DNA of 22,669 nucleotides from NCBI GenBank assembly GCA_031268685.1, contig JAIRWW010000031.1, positions 1 through 22,669 of the forward strand, written 5' to 3'. Source of the DNA: Azoarcus sp. Its GTDB lineage: Bacteria > Pseudomonadota > Gammaproteobacteria > Burkholderiales > Rhodocyclaceae. How positions within the stretch are numbered: the stretch's first letter is position 1; the number at the start of each line of letters is the position of its first letter. Below, one piece after another: positions 22,578 through 22,669 of the stretch. Under the pieces are notes generated by a model. That model was not told the origin of the DNA and ran no database searches. It was given only the letters and a program-made list of their open reading frames with translations. A program made the translations under genes and the position numbers.

Positions 22578-22669
22578 TTATCGTTTCCCGCTTCGGCGCA
22601 CGAGAAAAGGCAGGTTGGCCGTGGCCGCTTTGCCGCTGGCATCGCGCACGGTGATGAACAGGCGATACG
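22578..22669 (-). CDS. Partial gene: C-terminus of a protein with an Ig-like beta strand pattern
   Basis: One minus-strand frame is open from the right edge to a TAA at 22578-22580 and gives about 29 residues (RLFITVRDASGKAATANLPF then VRRSGKR). The alternating pattern and the V-x-D-A-S-G-K-x-A motif resemble the last strands of Ig/cadherin-like domains in large surface or exported proteins. Codon use (GCC, GTG, CTG, GGC) matches the GC-rich genes of the window. The gene would converge with the LtaS-like gene. The call rests on a short fragment. Confidence 0.42.
   Translation of the reverse strand, partial: YRLFITVRDASGKAATANLPFLVRRSGKR

Overview
The window reads as chromosomal DNA of a GC-rich Gram-negative bacterium, most likely a betaproteobacterium. 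The grounds are a secretin, PilO/PilP-type inner-membrane parts and GC-rich codon use; the exact taxon cannot be read from the sequence. Almost every base is coding. From the left edge to 18.3 kb everything is on the minus strand, and from 18.4 to 22.4 kb two large membrane genes lie on the plus strand.

Region 1 (1-13785, minus strand) is a type IV filament / type II secretion-like machine. In transcription order it holds a small unknown protein, a GspG-like pseudopilin with an unusually long leader, a second pseudopilin, an unknown exported protein, a third large pseudopilin, a PilM/PilN (GspL-like) fusion, PilO, a PilT-type ATPase and a GspE/PilB-type ATPase. After a 512-base gap come GspF/PilC, a PilP/GspC-like protein and a secretin that runs off the left edge. 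Most genes overlap by a few bases and are probably translationally coupled. A hairpin terminator follows the first pseudopilin.

Region 2 (13848-18311, minus strand) is a four-gene operon for a lipid-linked D-arabinose donor: a HAD phosphatase-UbiA prenyltransferase fusion, a DprE1-like FAD oxidase, a DprE2-like short-chain reductase and a multi-pass membrane protein of the lysylphosphatidylglycerol synthase/flippase-like class. Its stop codon abuts the -35 element of the secretion operon.

Region 3 (18428-22388, plus strand), divergent from region 2, encodes a GT-C glycosyltransferase of the TMTC/PMT type and an LtaS/sulfatase-fold membrane transferase. The latter is strikingly AT-rich, suggesting transfer. 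The right edge carries the apparent 3' end of another minus-strand gene.

The main inference is that these units form one system: a lipid-linked arabinofuranose is made, flipped and transferred outside the inner membrane by the GT-C enzyme, possibly onto pseudopilins or exported proteins, with a further phospho-substituent added by the LtaS-like enzyme. A precedent is D-arabinofuranose decoration of group IV pilins of Pseudomonas aeruginosa by TfpW. All three promoter-bearing intergenic regions contain a related AT-rich operator resembling a Fur box over a TTGAC-type promoter, so the machine and the sugar pathway may be co-regulated, perhaps by iron.
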